The position numbers and the translations under genes were made by a program. The notes beneath the pieces are model-generated. The model was not told the DNA's origin and did no database searches. It saw nothing but the letters and a program-made list of their open reading frames with translations. Below, piece after piece: positions 35,514-45,943 of a stretch of DNA of 64,000 nucleotides (within the stretch, counting starts at the first letter, position 1; each line of letters starts with the position of its first letter). Origin of the DNA: CANDOC01 sp965261725 (GTDB lineage: Bacteria; Pseudomonadota; Gammaproteobacteria; Pseudomonadales; Endozoicomonadaceae); NCBI GenBank assembly GCA_965261725.1, contig CBDHDU010000043.1, positions 1-64,000 on the forward strand, given 5' to 3'.

Positions 35514-38500
35514 ATGTACCTTCATGTCGTCAATACAGCTGTTGAAATAAGTATTCGTGGCAGGCATGTCAGAATTCCCCCGGAAGGCGGGGTGATTGGT
35601 CGTTCCCCTGACAGCATGCTGTGTCTTCCTGATAACAGCTGTCTTATCTCTCGACGTCATGCCCTGATTTCATCGGCTGGTGGAGTTTTCCGGGTGACGG
35701 ATCTCAGCTCGAATGGCTTGATTCTTAATGATGGACATCAGCCATTGGGCAAAGGTCGCTCTTCCCCTTTGCACGAGGGTGATCTGCTGATTTTTCCCGG
35801 GTATCAAGTATTGGTTACCCGATCGGCAGATATTCCTCAGGGGGTACGTTTTGTTGTACCGGCTGGTATGAAGAGCAGCCTTGTTCAGGGTGATTTCAGA
35901 GCGGGAGCAATGAAGAGTGGCCAGTTCGGTCAGCCGGTCACAAAAGCTGCACCTGCGGCACCGAAACATCATTCCGGTGTACTGGCCTCCGTTCTGAAAA
36001 CTGCTCTGGGTATTGGCGGAGGCATGCAGGCACAGGGCTTTGCCGGTGGTGGCGGAAGTGCTTCAGAAACAGCAGCAGAGCATACGGTTGCGGTCAGCCA
36101 GGAAGGCATCTCGCTGTTTAATAAAAGCCTTGCAAGAAAACAGGCGGTTACTTCACGCCAGAATAATGATGCGATGGGTTCTGATGATGCGGGTGGTATG
36201 CGTTCACTGTCACCTGATTCATTGAAAGTCAGCGGTGAAAGCTCAGAAGGTGATGATGACCCGGAGTCGGATAGTTCGAGTGAAAACCCTCAGGAAAAAT
36301 TGCCGCTGAGTACCGGCTCCCGACGCTTTGATCGGTTGCCGAATATGCCAGAGCGATATTCAACGGGAACACGACTGCCAGCCGGTTTTGAAAATGTTGT
36401 CGATCGTGGTGTTGCTGAAGGACGAGCCAGAGTTCGCCCGGACTTTGTTGGTCCGGTCAGTCCGCTGCGGGGAATGGGCATGGCGGCAGCGATACAGGAA
36501 GGGCTGGCACACATAGATCACTCAGGAGCTGAAGCCCCTTCAATGCCTCAACCGCAGGTACCTGCACCGAAAGGGTTATCACTGCCTTCGAGTTCACCGG
36601 CAAGAGCAGGCACCGCTGGTGGCTTGACTGATACTGCAAATAATGCTCTGCAGGCATCTCGTAATATATTGCTGGATGCCCGTAACCCACCTGCAGATAG
36701 TGGTGCCGGGCTGGCAGGGTTTAATCCTGCGGATACCGAAGCCGGAAAGATTCTGGCGCGTTTCCTTGCGAGTCAGGAGGCTAAAGATTTACTGCAGCCT
36801 GATATGAGCCCGATGGATTTTAATCAGGCGCTGATAGACAACCAGCTACCACACGACAGTATGCAGTTTCTTGCTCACGCGATGACGCCCCGGCAGGCCG
36901 TATGGTGGGGCGCTGACTGTCTCGATCATACCGGTGCGAAATGGACGCCGGAAGAAGAAACTCTCGCCCGGGCTGCACGAGCCTGGTCTTATTCTCCCAG
37001 TCAGCGAACACTGGATGGTGTTGCCAAAGCATTACCCGCAGTACCACAGGATTCGCCGGTAGCAATGCTGGGGCAGGCGGCTTTGATTGCCGGTTCTGAT
37101 CCCCAGTTCTCGATGGAAGGTGCTGAAGCACTGGCAGGCACTGCCGGAGCGGGTAACGCTGCAGGTGCCTCAGGGCTGTCAAAGCTGCCGGTCAATTCAT
37201 TTATGTCTATGGGGAATACCGGAGCACAACCGGGAAATATTGATGGGCAACCATTAGCGCATCTTGTCAGTGAGCTTTCCGGCAGTAGTGGGGGTAGCGC
37301 AGATAGTGGCGCAGGTAGCTCCGGAGCTAAAGGTTTGGGTGGCTTACCCGGTTTACCGGGGCTTGGCTCTGCAGGAGTCAGCGCAGATGGAGGTGAGGGC
37401 GCAGCAGGCAATGGTGTCGCTCAGTTAGAAGGTGCATTTGCCGGTACAGCATCAGCACCGGGTGCTGCTGAAGGTAGCGGCAGCGGATCTGGAGGAACCT
37501 CATCAGGGCTGGCGGGTATTGCCGGTGGACTGGGAGCTTTGGCAGCCATCGGTGGGGTGATGAGTCATGGGCATAGTGGTCATGACAGTTCCGGTTCGGG
37601 TTCAGCAACAAGCGTATCACCAGACGGTGGCTCAGCAAATGCTGGCGGCGCAGGTGTCGGAGGCGGTTTACCCGGAGGACTATCGCTGGGCAGTCTGGGA
37701 GCTTTTCTAAGCTCTGTCGGTGACCGGGGGGCAACGACGGCTCAACAACAGGGAGCTTCTTCACCCACTGCAGGAAGTGATACACCTGATGGGCCTGGCA
37801 GTAATGGACTGGTACAGAGTTCCGGCAGCTTTACCGGAACCGCTTCAGGTACCGCTGCATCAGAAGGTAGTGGCGGTAATAGTACGGCAACTGATGCAGG
37901 AATGTCCGGCTCCGGCGGTGGTGGTAGCAGTAGCGGTGGTTCGTCGTCTGGTGTCGGCGCTACAGGTCGCGGAGCGGGTGCCGGAGCCTCAAGCGGTGCC
38001 TTCAGTAATATGATGATGCATACCATGATGGGTATCAATGCGATGAACTCCATGGGGCAGTCAGGGATGGGCATGATGCCTTATGCCGGAGGCTTCGGTG
38101 GTGGATTTGGCGGCTTTGGTGGCGGAAGTATGATGCCAATGCCCGGCATGCCCGCCTCATTTACTGCAGGCGCGAACGCTTTCGACACGGCAATGATGAC
38201 ACCCTTCAACGCACTTGGGCATGGTATGGATTATGTTACCAATGCCATGATGACGCCCTTCAGTGCAATAGGTAACGGGCTTGATTATGCCACTAATGCC
38301 ATGATGAGTCCGGTAGAAACCGGGTATCACGCAGTGACAGGCGCGTTAGCTGCACCGATGGGAGCCGTTGCCGGAGCATTAAGTGGTCCGGCAACAGTGT
38401 GCTGCCAGATGGCCGGGTTTGCAGTAGAAGGTCTGGCAACAGTGGCGATGATGGCAAATACAGCTATGATGTTGGGCGCCGGGGCGATGGCAATCTACGG

Positions 38501-38636
38501 TACCTTTTCGGCACTGGGAAATGCTACCTATAGTAATTACACGGCGGTGACAGAAACTTATACAACAACTGTCGATGATATGTCTGATATCACTGAAGGC
38601 GAAGATCCGGGTGATGTTGAAACCGTAGCCATTTAA
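35514..38636 (+). CDS. Giant FHA-domain protein with Gly/Ser-rich middle and hydrophobic C-terminus
   Basis: 1040 residues. Residues ~10-107 form an FHA phosphothreonine-binding domain (VIGRSPDS, CLISRRHALIS, LSSNGLILN). Residues ~400-540 contain a DUF6931-like block (MTPRQAVWWGADCL) shared with the gene before it. Residues ~575-830 are almost pure Gly/Ser/Ala. From ~830 a Met/Ala/Gly-rich hydrophobic part includes three imperfect repeats (TAMMTPFNALGHGMDY, NAMMTPFSAIGNGLDY, NAMMSPVETGYHAVTG), then membrane-like helices and a short acidic tail. FHA proteins in T6SS clusters take part in threonine-phosphorylation control, but this architecture is not a standard TagH/Fha. It could instead be a delivered membrane-active effector. 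Confidence 0.72.
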   Translation: MYLHVVNTAVEISIRGRHVRIPPEGGVIGRSPDSMLCLPDNSCLISRRHALISSAGGVFRVTDLSSNGLILNDGHQPLGKGRSSPLHEGDLLIFPGYQVLVTRSADIPQGVRFVVPAGMKSSLVQGDFRAGAMKSGQFGQPVTKAAPAAPKHHSGVLASVLKTALGIGGGMQAQGFAGGGGSASETAAEHTVAVSQEGISLFNKSLARKQAVTSRQNNDAMGSDDAGGMRSLSPDSLKVSGESSEGDDDPESDSSSENPQEKLPLSTGSRRFDRLPNMPERYSTGTRLPAGFENVVDRGVAEGRARVRPDFVGPVSPLRGMGMAAAIQEGLAHIDHSGAEAPSMPQPQVPAPKGLSLPSSSPARAGTAGGLTDTANNALQASRNILLDARNPPADSGAGLAGFNPADTEAGKILARFLASQEAKDLLQPDMSPMDFNQALIDNQLPHDSMQFLAHAMTPRQAVWWGADCLDHTGAKWTPEEETLARAARAWSYSPSQRTLDGVAKALPAVPQDSPVAMLGQAALIAGSDPQFSMEGAEALAGTAGAGNAAGASGLSKLPVNSFMSMGNTGAQPGNIDGQPLAHLVSELSGSSGGSADSGAGSSGAKGLGGLPGLPGLGSAGVSADGGEGAAGNGVAQLEGAFAGTASAPGAAEGSGSGSGGTSSGLAGIAGGLGALAAIGGVMSHGHSGHDSSGSGSATSVSPDGGSANAGGAGVGGGLPGGLSLGSLGAFLSSVGDRGATTAQQQGASSPTAGSDTPDGPGSNGLVQSSGSFTGTASGTAASEGSGGNSTATDAGMSGSGGGGSSSGGSSSGVGATGRGAGAGASSGAFSNMMMHTMMGINAMNSMGQSGMGMMPYAGGFGGGFGGFGGGSMMPMPGMPASFTAGANAFDTAMMTPFNALGHGMDYVTNAMMTPFSAIGNGLDYATNAMMSPVETGYHAVTGALAAPMGAVAGALSGPATVCCQMAGFAVEGLATVAMMANTAMMLGAGAMAIYGTFSALGNATYSNYTAVTETYTTTVDDMSDITEGEDPGDVETVAI

Positions 38637-38668
38637 CAGCTCCTAGGCTGGCTGAAACAGGACAAGAA

Positions 38669-39034
38669 GTGAAACTGATCCTGCATATTATTGATGAGCC
38701 TGAAGGAGAAGAAATCGCGCAGCGCAGTATCTGTATGCCTGAAGCCGGTGGAGCGATTGGGCGGGCGGCTGACTGTGCTGTGTTACTGCCGGACAGTCAG
38801 CATCGCCTGTCCCGGCACCACGCGCTGATTAGCCCCAGCGGCGAAAGCTACCTGATCATGGATACCAGTACTAACGGTGTATTTATTAATGATTCCGGGC
38901 GGGCTCTGGGAAGGGGAAACCGTTTACAGCTACAGGATGGCGATGTGATCCAAGTGCCGGGCTATACGATGGTTGTCAGTTGTTTTAACCCGACCCGTCA
39001 GGGTCAGAAAACAGTACAACAGAGCGGGAGGTAG
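38669..39034 (+). CDS. Small stand-alone FHA-domain protein
   Basis: 121 residues, essentially one FHA domain: AIGRAADC, HRLSRHHALISP, DTSTNGVFIN. It is similar to the N-terminal domain of the preceding giant protein. Its stop lies one base before the tssJ start, so the two are coupled. It probably binds a phosphothreonine target in T6SS assembly control; no threonine kinase or phosphatase gene is seen in this cluster. Confidence 0.85.
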   Translation: MKLILHIIDEPEGEEIAQRSICMPEAGGAIGRAADCAVLLPDSQHRLSRHHALISPSGESYLIMDTSTNGVFINDSGRALGRGNRLQLQDGDVIQVPGYTMVVSCFNPTRQGQKTVQQSGR

Positions 39035-39035
39035 T

Positions 39036-39530
39036 ATGCGGCAGTGGCTACTGGCAGTTCCTTTACTGTTACTGCTGCAGGGGTGTGATACGGTCAAGAA
39101 TATTTATCATGCTGTTATTCCACCCGCAAAACCCAAACCGACCACCCTGTCTTTAACCGTTCAGGCTGCGGAAGGAATTAACCCCAATAGCCGTAATGAA
39201 CCCTCGCCACTGACGTTAATCTATTACGAACTGGTCAAGCCTGATCACTTTTCCCAGTCTGACTTTCTGCTGCTGTTTCAGAATGAAGAAAAGCAGCTGG
39301 GAGCGGAGCTGGTGAGTCGCCGACAATTTCCTCCGGTTATTCCCGGCGAAAGCTACACTTACAACTTTGTCTTGGATAGTAAAACGAAGTTTATCGGTTT
39401 GCTGGCGGCTTTCAGTCGCTTTAAGGAAGGTGTTAACAGGCAGGTTCAGCATATAAAAGCGAATGAAGATAACCGGTTTCGGTTAACGGTCGAAGGTAAT
39501 CGTATCCTGCTGACACAAGATGAAGAATAG
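39036..39530 (+). CDS. tssJ: T6SS outer-membrane lipoprotein TssJ
   Basis: 164 residues from ATG 39036, with GGGAGG at 39026-39031. The lipobox LLLQGC places lipidated Cys at position 17. The mature part shows the TssJ features: LSLTVQAAEGINPNSRNEPSPLTLIYYELVKPDHFSQSDF, with later IGLLAAFSRF. It anchors the TssM periplasmic domain to the outer membrane. Confidence 0.93.
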   Translation: MRQWLLAVPLLLLLQGCDTVKNIYHAVIPPAKPKPTTLSLTVQAAEGINPNSRNEPSPLTLIYYELVKPDHFSQSDFLLLFQNEEKQLGAELVSRRQFPPVIPGESYTYNFVLDSKTKFIGLLAAFSRFKEGVNRQVQHIKANEDNRFRLTVEGNRILLTQDEE

Positions 39531-39579
39531 GTTTTCTTGAACTGCCATTTCTAAAAACACAGACACAGTGGAGTAGCGA

Positions 39580-40902
39580 TTGGATAACCGGAAAGTCGCC
39601 TGGCTGGAGGGCATGTTTGTCAGCCCGCAGCATTTTCAGCAACAGGAACGGTATATCCTCAGTCAGGCATTGATGTACCTCTCCAGTATGCAGCCCGGAG
39701 TTTGCGGGGTTGCAGGTTTGCAGTTTGATCATACCTTTCTGAAAAACGGCAAACTGGCTATTAAACAGGTACAGGGTATCTTTCCTGATGGTACGCCATT
39801 CTCGCTTAATGAAACGCTGGTGGGGGATATTCCGGAAAACTTTACCCATGGTATTGCTTATCTGACCTTGCCTTTACAGGTAGCTGGTGCTGTGGAAGTG
39901 GCGACACGTGCAGAGGAACCAAGGCGTTATAAGCTTGAACAGGTTGAGCTGTTTGATACGGTCAATGTGGGTAATGACCCGCTGGAAACGATGGTCGAAC
40001 GACTGAATCTCAGCCTGAAAATGCAGGGGCAGGATTTATCTGACTATACCGTGTTGCCGGTAGCTTCCATACGGGAGGTGACTCCCGACGGTGCACTGGT
40101 GCTTGATGAAAGTTTTATTCCTGCCTGTCTGATTGTCAGCGCATCAGACACATTAATGGGGTATCTGCGGGAACTGCAGGGGCTGGTTAAACAACGGGCG
40201 CATTCGGTGCTTGAACGGGTAAAGCTGCAATCGTCGTATAAGAGTTCGCATACGTTGCTGATGGATTTTCGCTGGTTACAGGTGCTGAGTCACTGGCAGG
40301 CAAAGCTTGATGATATTGTTGCGTTGCCACTGCTGACACCCCGTCAGCTATATACAGAGCTCTGTGCATTACTGGGTGATTTGTGTGCGCTGGTGCTGGA
40401 ACCGGTGCCGAATAATCCCGGCTATCGCCATGCTCAGCCAACGCGGATATTTACGGCGCTGTTTACCCGACTGCGTCATTATCTGGGGATGGTTCATCAT
40501 GATGTCGTTATTGAAATCCAGTGGAATGAGCGGCTGTTTCAAAGTCGACGCCTGTTGTTCACCCAGTTACCCAGTAAAACCCTGTACCAGTCCAAACGTT
40601 TTATTCTGGCGGTGCAGACCAGCCTTCCAGCAGCAAGAACGGCGGTTATCTTCCCTCAGGCAGTGAAGCTGGCACCCAGTCAGCGGATTAATGAGCTGGT
40701 GCATAACTATCTGCCGGGTATTGATATCAGTTATCAGCCACTGCCGCCGGTTGAACTCAAAAGTGAACCGCATACCTGCTACTTTGAAGTAGATACTGAA
40801 GCGCCACTCTGGAAAGAGTTGGTATTAAATCAGGATGAACTGGCTCTTCATCTGGATGAACAAATATCAGAAGCAACGATACGACTGTTTGCTGTCAGGT
40901 AA
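39580..40902 (+). CDS. tssK: T6SS baseplate protein TssK
   Basis: 440 residues, starting at TTG 39580 with TGGAG six bases upstream; the next residues DNRKVAWLEGMFVSPQHFQQQ are the canonical TssK N-terminus, so the non-ATG start is well supported. TssK trimers link the baseplate to TssL and TssM. It starts 49 bases after tssJ. Confidence 0.95.
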   Translation: MDNRKVAWLEGMFVSPQHFQQQERYILSQALMYLSSMQPGVCGVAGLQFDHTFLKNGKLAIKQVQGIFPDGTPFSLNETLVGDIPENFTHGIAYLTLPLQVAGAVEVATRAEEPRRYKLEQVELFDTVNVGNDPLETMVERLNLSLKMQGQDLSDYTVLPVASIREVTPDGALVLDESFIPACLIVSASDTLMGYLRELQGLVKQRAHSVLERVKLQSSYKSSHTLLMDFRWLQVLSHWQAKLDDIVALPLLTPRQLYTELCALLGDLCALVLEPVPNNPGYRHAQPTRIFTALFTRLRHYLGMVHHDVVIEIQWNERLFQSRRLLFTQLPSKTLYQSKRFILAVQTSLPAARTAVIFPQAVKLAPSQRINELVHNYLPGIDISYQPLPPVELKSEPHTCYFEVDTEAPLWKELVLNQDELALHLDEQISEATIRLFAVR

Positions 40903-40955
40903 GCGCTTCGTCGTACGGTTGATTATCTTTATTCTGCAAGATGATGTGATGTCAC

Positions 40956-41831
40956 ATGATTGCTGATGATGAACCTACCCGTGTAGTCTCCGGTGATGCA
41001 CTGGAGACTACCGGTACAGAAACATCCGCTGTGCCTGCTTCTGAAGAGCAGATCTTTGAACGTCAGCAATCTGTGCTGGGACGCTTTCGCCCTTATGATA
41101 ATCCGCTGCTGAGTCAGGGCACTGAACTGATGGCAGTTATGCTGGCACTGCCGAGAATGGAACAGCCCAGAGAGGTCGCTGCATTTCGGCAAAGTATGCT
41201 CGAAGAAATTGTTCGCCTGAGACACAGGTTATTACAGCAAGGCTCGCGGGAAACTGATGTGGCGCGCTGTTGCTTTCTGTACTGTGCGGTGCTTGATGAA
41301 TTGATTGTTCAGACCCCTTGGGGGCTGCAGGTTAACTGGGAAAGTAACAGCCTTCTCAGTCGTGCTTTTAAAAGAAGAGATGGTGGTGATGTCTTTTATC
41401 TGCTGGTAAACCGCGCTTGTCTGCAGCCGGGTCGGCATCTGGATTTTCTGGAACTGGCGTGGGTTTTTATTAATCTGGGGTTTCGTGGTCGCTGTCGTAT
41501 TGAAGAACAGCATCGAATCAGTGAACTGAATGCCCAGTTGTTTCGGCTGCTGGCACAGTTTCGTAAATCCGAGCCGTTCAAAAATATTCTGGGTGAAGTC
41601 ACTACTGGGCTGAAACTGCCGAAGTCACCGTCCTGGTTCTGGCCTTGTATGACACTGTTTCTGGTTATTCTTTTTTCTTCTGCCGGAGCTGGTACCTGGG
41701 TCGTGCTACGGCAGGAAAAGCCGCTGGAGCTTTTACATCAGCTTGATGAAAAACAGTGGCCAGTTCCGGATAATCTATTGCGCTCAAATACAGCGGATAT
41801 TCACCAGACACTGTTTCCCAAAGAGAAATAG
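40956..41831 (+). CDS. tssL: T6SS inner-membrane protein TssL (IcmH/DotU type)
   Basis: 291 residues. The cytoplasmic hook domain contains NPLLSQGTELMAVMLALPRM and CCFLYCAVLDELIVQTPWG, then FYLLVNRACLQPGRHLDFLELAWVFINLGFRGRC. One membrane helix lies at about 225-248 (WPCMTLFLVILFSSAGAGTW) near the C-terminus. There is no OmpA-like peptidoglycan-binding extension. Confidence 0.95.
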   Translation: MIADDEPTRVVSGDALETTGTETSAVPASEEQIFERQQSVLGRFRPYDNPLLSQGTELMAVMLALPRMEQPREVAAFRQSMLEEIVRLRHRLLQQGSRETDVARCCFLYCAVLDELIVQTPWGLQVNWESNSLLSRAFKRRDGGDVFYLLVNRACLQPGRHLDFLELAWVFINLGFRGRCRIEEQHRISELNAQLFRLLAQFRKSEPFKNILGEVTTGLKLPKSPSWFWPCMTLFLVILFSSAGAGTWVVLRQEKPLELLHQLDEKQWPVPDNLLRSNTADIHQTLFPKEK

Positions 41832-44800
41832 TCATCGTGCTCACACTTTTACCATGAGATGGCAATAATGGGGACTGCGCTCAGAACAGCGGTCAGTCGC
41901 TGCATTACATTTTTGGTTTTGCTGCTGTTGCTGGCCGGTATTATCTGGCTGGTATTCAGCTTCTGGCGCTATCAGGGCTTACTGATACTGCTCGGCGTAG
42001 CCGTTGTTGCCGCAGTGATAGGGATGGTGGTGTTTTTTATCCGCCGTAATCGCCGTGAAGAAGTTGATCCCGAAAGAATTGCACTGGAGATACAAAAACG
42101 ACGGGTTAACGATTATTTTAAAGCCTGCATGAAACGCCTGAAAAAGAAATTCGGGCGACGTTGGGATGTTTACAGTCAGCCGTGGTTTCTTATTGCTGGG
42201 GAAGCTCTGGCTGGGAAGCGCACCTTGCTGCGCAGTATGGGGCTCGAAAGTATGGAGTCTCCGGACTATGCCGGTGTCGCGTGTACCCTCTGGATAAACG
42301 AAGATATTCTTGTTGTTGAGCTGGCCGCCCGCTGCTTTGAGGAAGAACGCAGTGAGCTACGGCAGCATATTATGTATCTGCTGCGGCGCAAGCGTCCGCG
42401 CCAGCCCCTGAATGGTATTCTACAAAGCCTTCGCTTGAATGATGTATGTGGTCAGACCCGTGATGACATCAATATTCGTGGTGAAATGCTGCGTCAGCGG
42501 CTGACGGAAATTAATAACAGTCTGGATATGAATTTGCCGGTTTATCTGTTGTTTAATCAGGCAGATCATCTGGCTGATTTATATGAGTCAGTCAGCGGCT
42601 GGTTAGGCGAAGAACTTGAACAACCTCTGGGAGATTTCCGTACCGCCAATGATGCCAGTGAACTGGTAACCGAATGGTTTGAAAATTCATGGCACCGGCT
42701 GATCAATCAGGTTGCCATGCGGTTCCGGCAAAGCCTGCATAATGATCATTTTCCCGAGCGTAAGCCATCGGTTATGGCATTGCCGCTACAGATGGCACTG
42801 GCAGGCCCGTGTATTCAGAACCTGATGGAATCGCTGTTGTCGACATCTGTCCTGTATAAGCCGCTGCGGATACAGGGTTATATGTTAACCAGCTGCAGTC
42901 AGGATGGTGAGCGGGTTGATCTACTGAGTCGGCATCTGGCTGGTGAATATGGTTTTTCATCACGTTCGGTTACGATGACCGGCATTGCCAGTCACCAGTT
43001 ATTTGCCCGTACTATTCCCCATTTGATATTGAAGCCCTGTGCTCCGCTTGCGGGCTTCAACGAACGTTCAGAGCGACTGTTTCAGATTTTTCGCATTTCG
43101 GCTTACACCCTGTTATTGCTGGCGGGCAGTAGTTTTATAGGCTGGGTATTACTCAGCTTGTGGCATGAAGATGAACTACGCGGTGAAACCCTGTCGAGAC
43201 TGGTCGTTTATAATGCTGAAATGACCGAACAGGTGAAACATAAAGATAATGACATTATCAACCTGATCAGCCTTTTAGCCTACTTACGACAAACCTACGA
43301 AGATTATCGTCACCAGCCTGACTGGTATATGTTCCGGCCGTTACTTGAACGCGAGACAGGGGTTGCACTCAAAAGCAGTTACCATATTCAACTGAAGGAA
43401 CTACTGCTACCGCGGGCAATAGCAATGACGGAGCAGTTTATTCGTGACCAGATAAAAGCTGAAAACCCGGTAGAATTATTACAGGGGGTTGTGCTTTATC
43501 AGATGTTGTTTGATGAGTCGGAATTAATCATCGGTGATCTGTCGCCATTTCTGGTCGAACGGTTTCAGTGTAATACTCTGCCAGAGTCTGCGGTTGAACA
43601 GCTGGAAGCATTGATTCGCGATTTATTTAAAGAGCAGGGCTACCCGACCTTTTTACCGAATAGCCAGCTGCTGACTGAAAGTCATACCAAGCTGAACAGT
43701 TACCCGGAAGATTTGCTGGCCTATCTCTGGCTAAGAAACCAGCCGAAAAATGCTAAAAGGCTGAATACTGCGACCCTGCTTGGCAGTCATTTCAAGGATA
43801 TTTTTTATCTTGCGCCTGAAGCGAAAGAGTTGCCGCAGGTATTTATGCGAGAGCGTTTCAGACAGCTCGATTTAAGTTATCAGTCCAAAACGCTCAATCA
43901 CACGCAAGATTATTATGAGCGCCTGCATGATATTCCGGCTGATTCCAGAAGCCGCCCCGAGGAATTGCAGTATGATGTTGATCTTTCCCGACGGGTATCT
44001 GAGCGCTACTTCGATGACTACATCACCCACTGGCAGAAAGTACTCGGTGCTGTGCGGGTTAATTATTTCCATTCATTAACGGAAATGCGGACGGCATTTA
44101 AATTACTGAGTGCCAAGGACACTTCACCGCTACAGCAGATATTTGAAGTCACCGTCGATAATACCCGGCTGGTTGATACCAAGAGTAAAGATAAGAAACC
44201 GGGGGAAAAGGGAGCTGAAGGCGCAGGTGAAAGCAAAGGTGAGGTAGCTAAAAGGTTATTGCCTGAGCAAAGTAAGGAAAATGTTGAAGCTGCAGATAAA
44301 GCACTGCAGTCTCTTTCCAGAAAGCTGAAGCCAGCAGAGGCACTCGAAGTACGGGTAGACAACACGTTTCAGCCTTATCGGGTCATGGTTGCAAGCAGCA
44401 AGGATTCAGCAGGTAGTCTCGGGGCGCAGATCCAGCAGCAAATGCAGAAACTGTATGAGTATGTCAGCAAGGTTGTTGAAGCTGATTATCCGGGTGAATC
44501 GGCTTTTAAACAGGCATCAGCCCATGCTGCTGGCAAGAAAGATCCATTATCAGAATTGCGTCGTCTGGCCGGGCTGGCACCGGACCCGGTATCACACTGG
44601 TTATACAATATGTGTGATCAATGCTGGGCACAGTTACTACAGCAGACCCATGGCTGGATTAATGACCGCTGGCAGGTTGACCTCTATCCTGAGTGGGAAC
44701 GGACAATGGGAGGATTCTTTCCATTCAACGTGACCAGTAAACGAGAAGTCGATATTAATAACTTCATTGATTTCTTAAAACCGGGTGGTCATTTTGATAC

Positions 44801-44969
44801 GTTTTTCAAAAAGCATCTGCAACCTTTTGTAATTAACCGGGATGGGAAAATGAAGCTGGGTTCTTTTGATGGCAAGCAGGTTGCCATTGCAGAATCAACC
44901 ATCTCCCAGCTGCAGTTGCTGAAAACAATCCAGCACCGCTTTTTCCCTGTCAGTGACGGCAAACTGTCG

Positions 44970-45267
44970 ATTAGTTACAGCTTAAGGGAATCTTATCTGA
45001 CACCCAAACACCCAGGAAGCAGCAGTTGAATTATGCTCATGGTCCGCGCTTTACTATGCTGGAGCTGGACAAGAATATAATGGTCAGTCGTTTTATTTAT
45101 GAGATCAGTTGAATGACTATATGCTTGCTCAAGACGGATGTGTCAGTTGTTGATTGATTTACAGAGAGGTAAATCTCATTTGATAAAACTGGACTAAAGT
45201 CGCATATGACGACTTCTGTATTCCTGCGCACAGGCAGTGCCGTTATGTTTCCACTGTACGCTAATGA
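44970..45267 (+). repeat. Deletion-riddled partial copy of the tssM 3' end
   Basis: This stretch follows 45505-45955 in order, block by block: caattatgctcatggtcc-type, gaatataatggtcagt, actatatgcttg, tcagttgttg, catttgataaaac, actaaagtc, cgcacaggcagtg, gttatgttt. Short pieces are missing between almost every pair of blocks, so about 440 bases are compressed to about 290. It begins inside the tssM frame and ends where IS4-derived sequence starts. Confidence 0.8.
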
Positions 45268-45510
45268 ACTGCACTTGATTAATAAAGTACCAAGGGATAG
45301 CGGTAGTTCCGCTAAAAGGTAGCACTATACATCTACAGTCGTATTCAACAAAAAAACTGAATGGCTGCCAAGTGAATTAACCTGGTGGCCTGGCGGTTCT
45401 TAAATATCCGATCGTTGCTGAAACAAATACAGAATAGTGATTCTCGCCTCGCTAATGCGTTATTCGCCTATGTCAGTGGGCGCTGGCAGTTTGAGTTACA
45501 GCTTGAGGGA
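45268..45510 (+). mobile_element. Fragmented remnant of the IS4-like element
   Basis: In the reverse orientation to the intact element at 1049-2655, the blocks gcacttgatta, taccaagggatagcggtag, ctatacatctacagtcgtat, caacaaaaaaac, tggcctggcggt, tcgttgctgaa, gtgattctcgcctcgct and ttattcgcctatgt appear in the order of the IS end and transposase 5' region, with many short gaps. The last block runs into ggcagtttgag, also IS-like, and merges with tssM sequence at about 45505-45530. There is no target duplication. Confidence 0.8.
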
Positions 45511-45884
45511 AGGCTTATCTGACACCCAAAGCAACGCGCTTTACTCTGGAGGACAGTAGTCAGCAGTTGAATTATGCTCATGGTCCAAGACTCTGGCGCA
45601 ATTTCACCTGGCCGGTACGCTATGCTGAAGTGCCGCTAAAAAGCACATTTCTGAATGGCGAGCTGGTGGTTTCGACAAAAGAATATAATGGTCAGTGGGC
45701 GCTGGCGCGTTTTATTTATGATTGCAAGATCAGTCAGAATGCGGATGGTGCTGACTATATGCTTGATTGTAAGCAAGACGGATACAGTGTTCAGTTGTTG
45801 TTGAACTACGATGGCAAGGTAAATCCATTTGATAAAACATTGCTGACTAAAGTCAAACTGCCTTCCAAAATCTGATATTTGACG

Positions 45885-45943
45885 ACTCTCACTGTATCGG
45901 TATATGCGCACAGGCAGTGGCAGGTGAGAGTGTTATGTTTTTG
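45885..45943 (+). terminator. Terminator candidate after tssM
   Basis: actctcac (45885-45892) pairs with gtgagagt (45924-45931), extended by ctg/cag with a bulge, followed by gttatgttttt. It lies 10 bases after the tssM C-terminal fragment. Confidence 0.5.

Larger units (their letters stand above)
41859..45875 (+). pseudogene. tssM: T6SS inner-membrane protein TssM (IcmF), C-terminus split by mosaic DNA
   Basis: The main frame 41859-45029 gives 1056 residues: two N-terminal helices (~12-58), an NTPase-like domain, a third helix at ~415-440 and most of the periplasmic part. The Walker A position reads GEALAGKRTLL, with Arg where Ser/Thr is normal, so ATP binding is doubtful. Family similarity breaks at SYSLRESYLTPK (about 45009) and resumes about 525 bases later (45533-45875: ATRFTLEDSSQQLNYAHGPRLWRNFTWP to KLPSKI), which is the missing ~114-residue C-terminal TssJ-binding end. 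Joined, TssM would have about 1160 residues, the usual size. Either the gene is broken, leaving the T6SS probably inactive, or the intervening 0.5 kb is an assembly error. Confidence 0.85.

Noticed and set aside
36820..38074. Several long minus-strand ORFs opposite the giant FHA gene, rich in Pro/Ala/Leu
   Set aside because: They are produced by the Gly/Ser/Ala-rich repeat codons on the plus strand; the plus-strand FHA domain and position in the operon show which frame is real.
41859..45029. tssM as a complete 1056-residue gene
   Set aside because: The C-terminus diverges after SYLTPK and the family C-terminal part is found intact 0.5 kb downstream.
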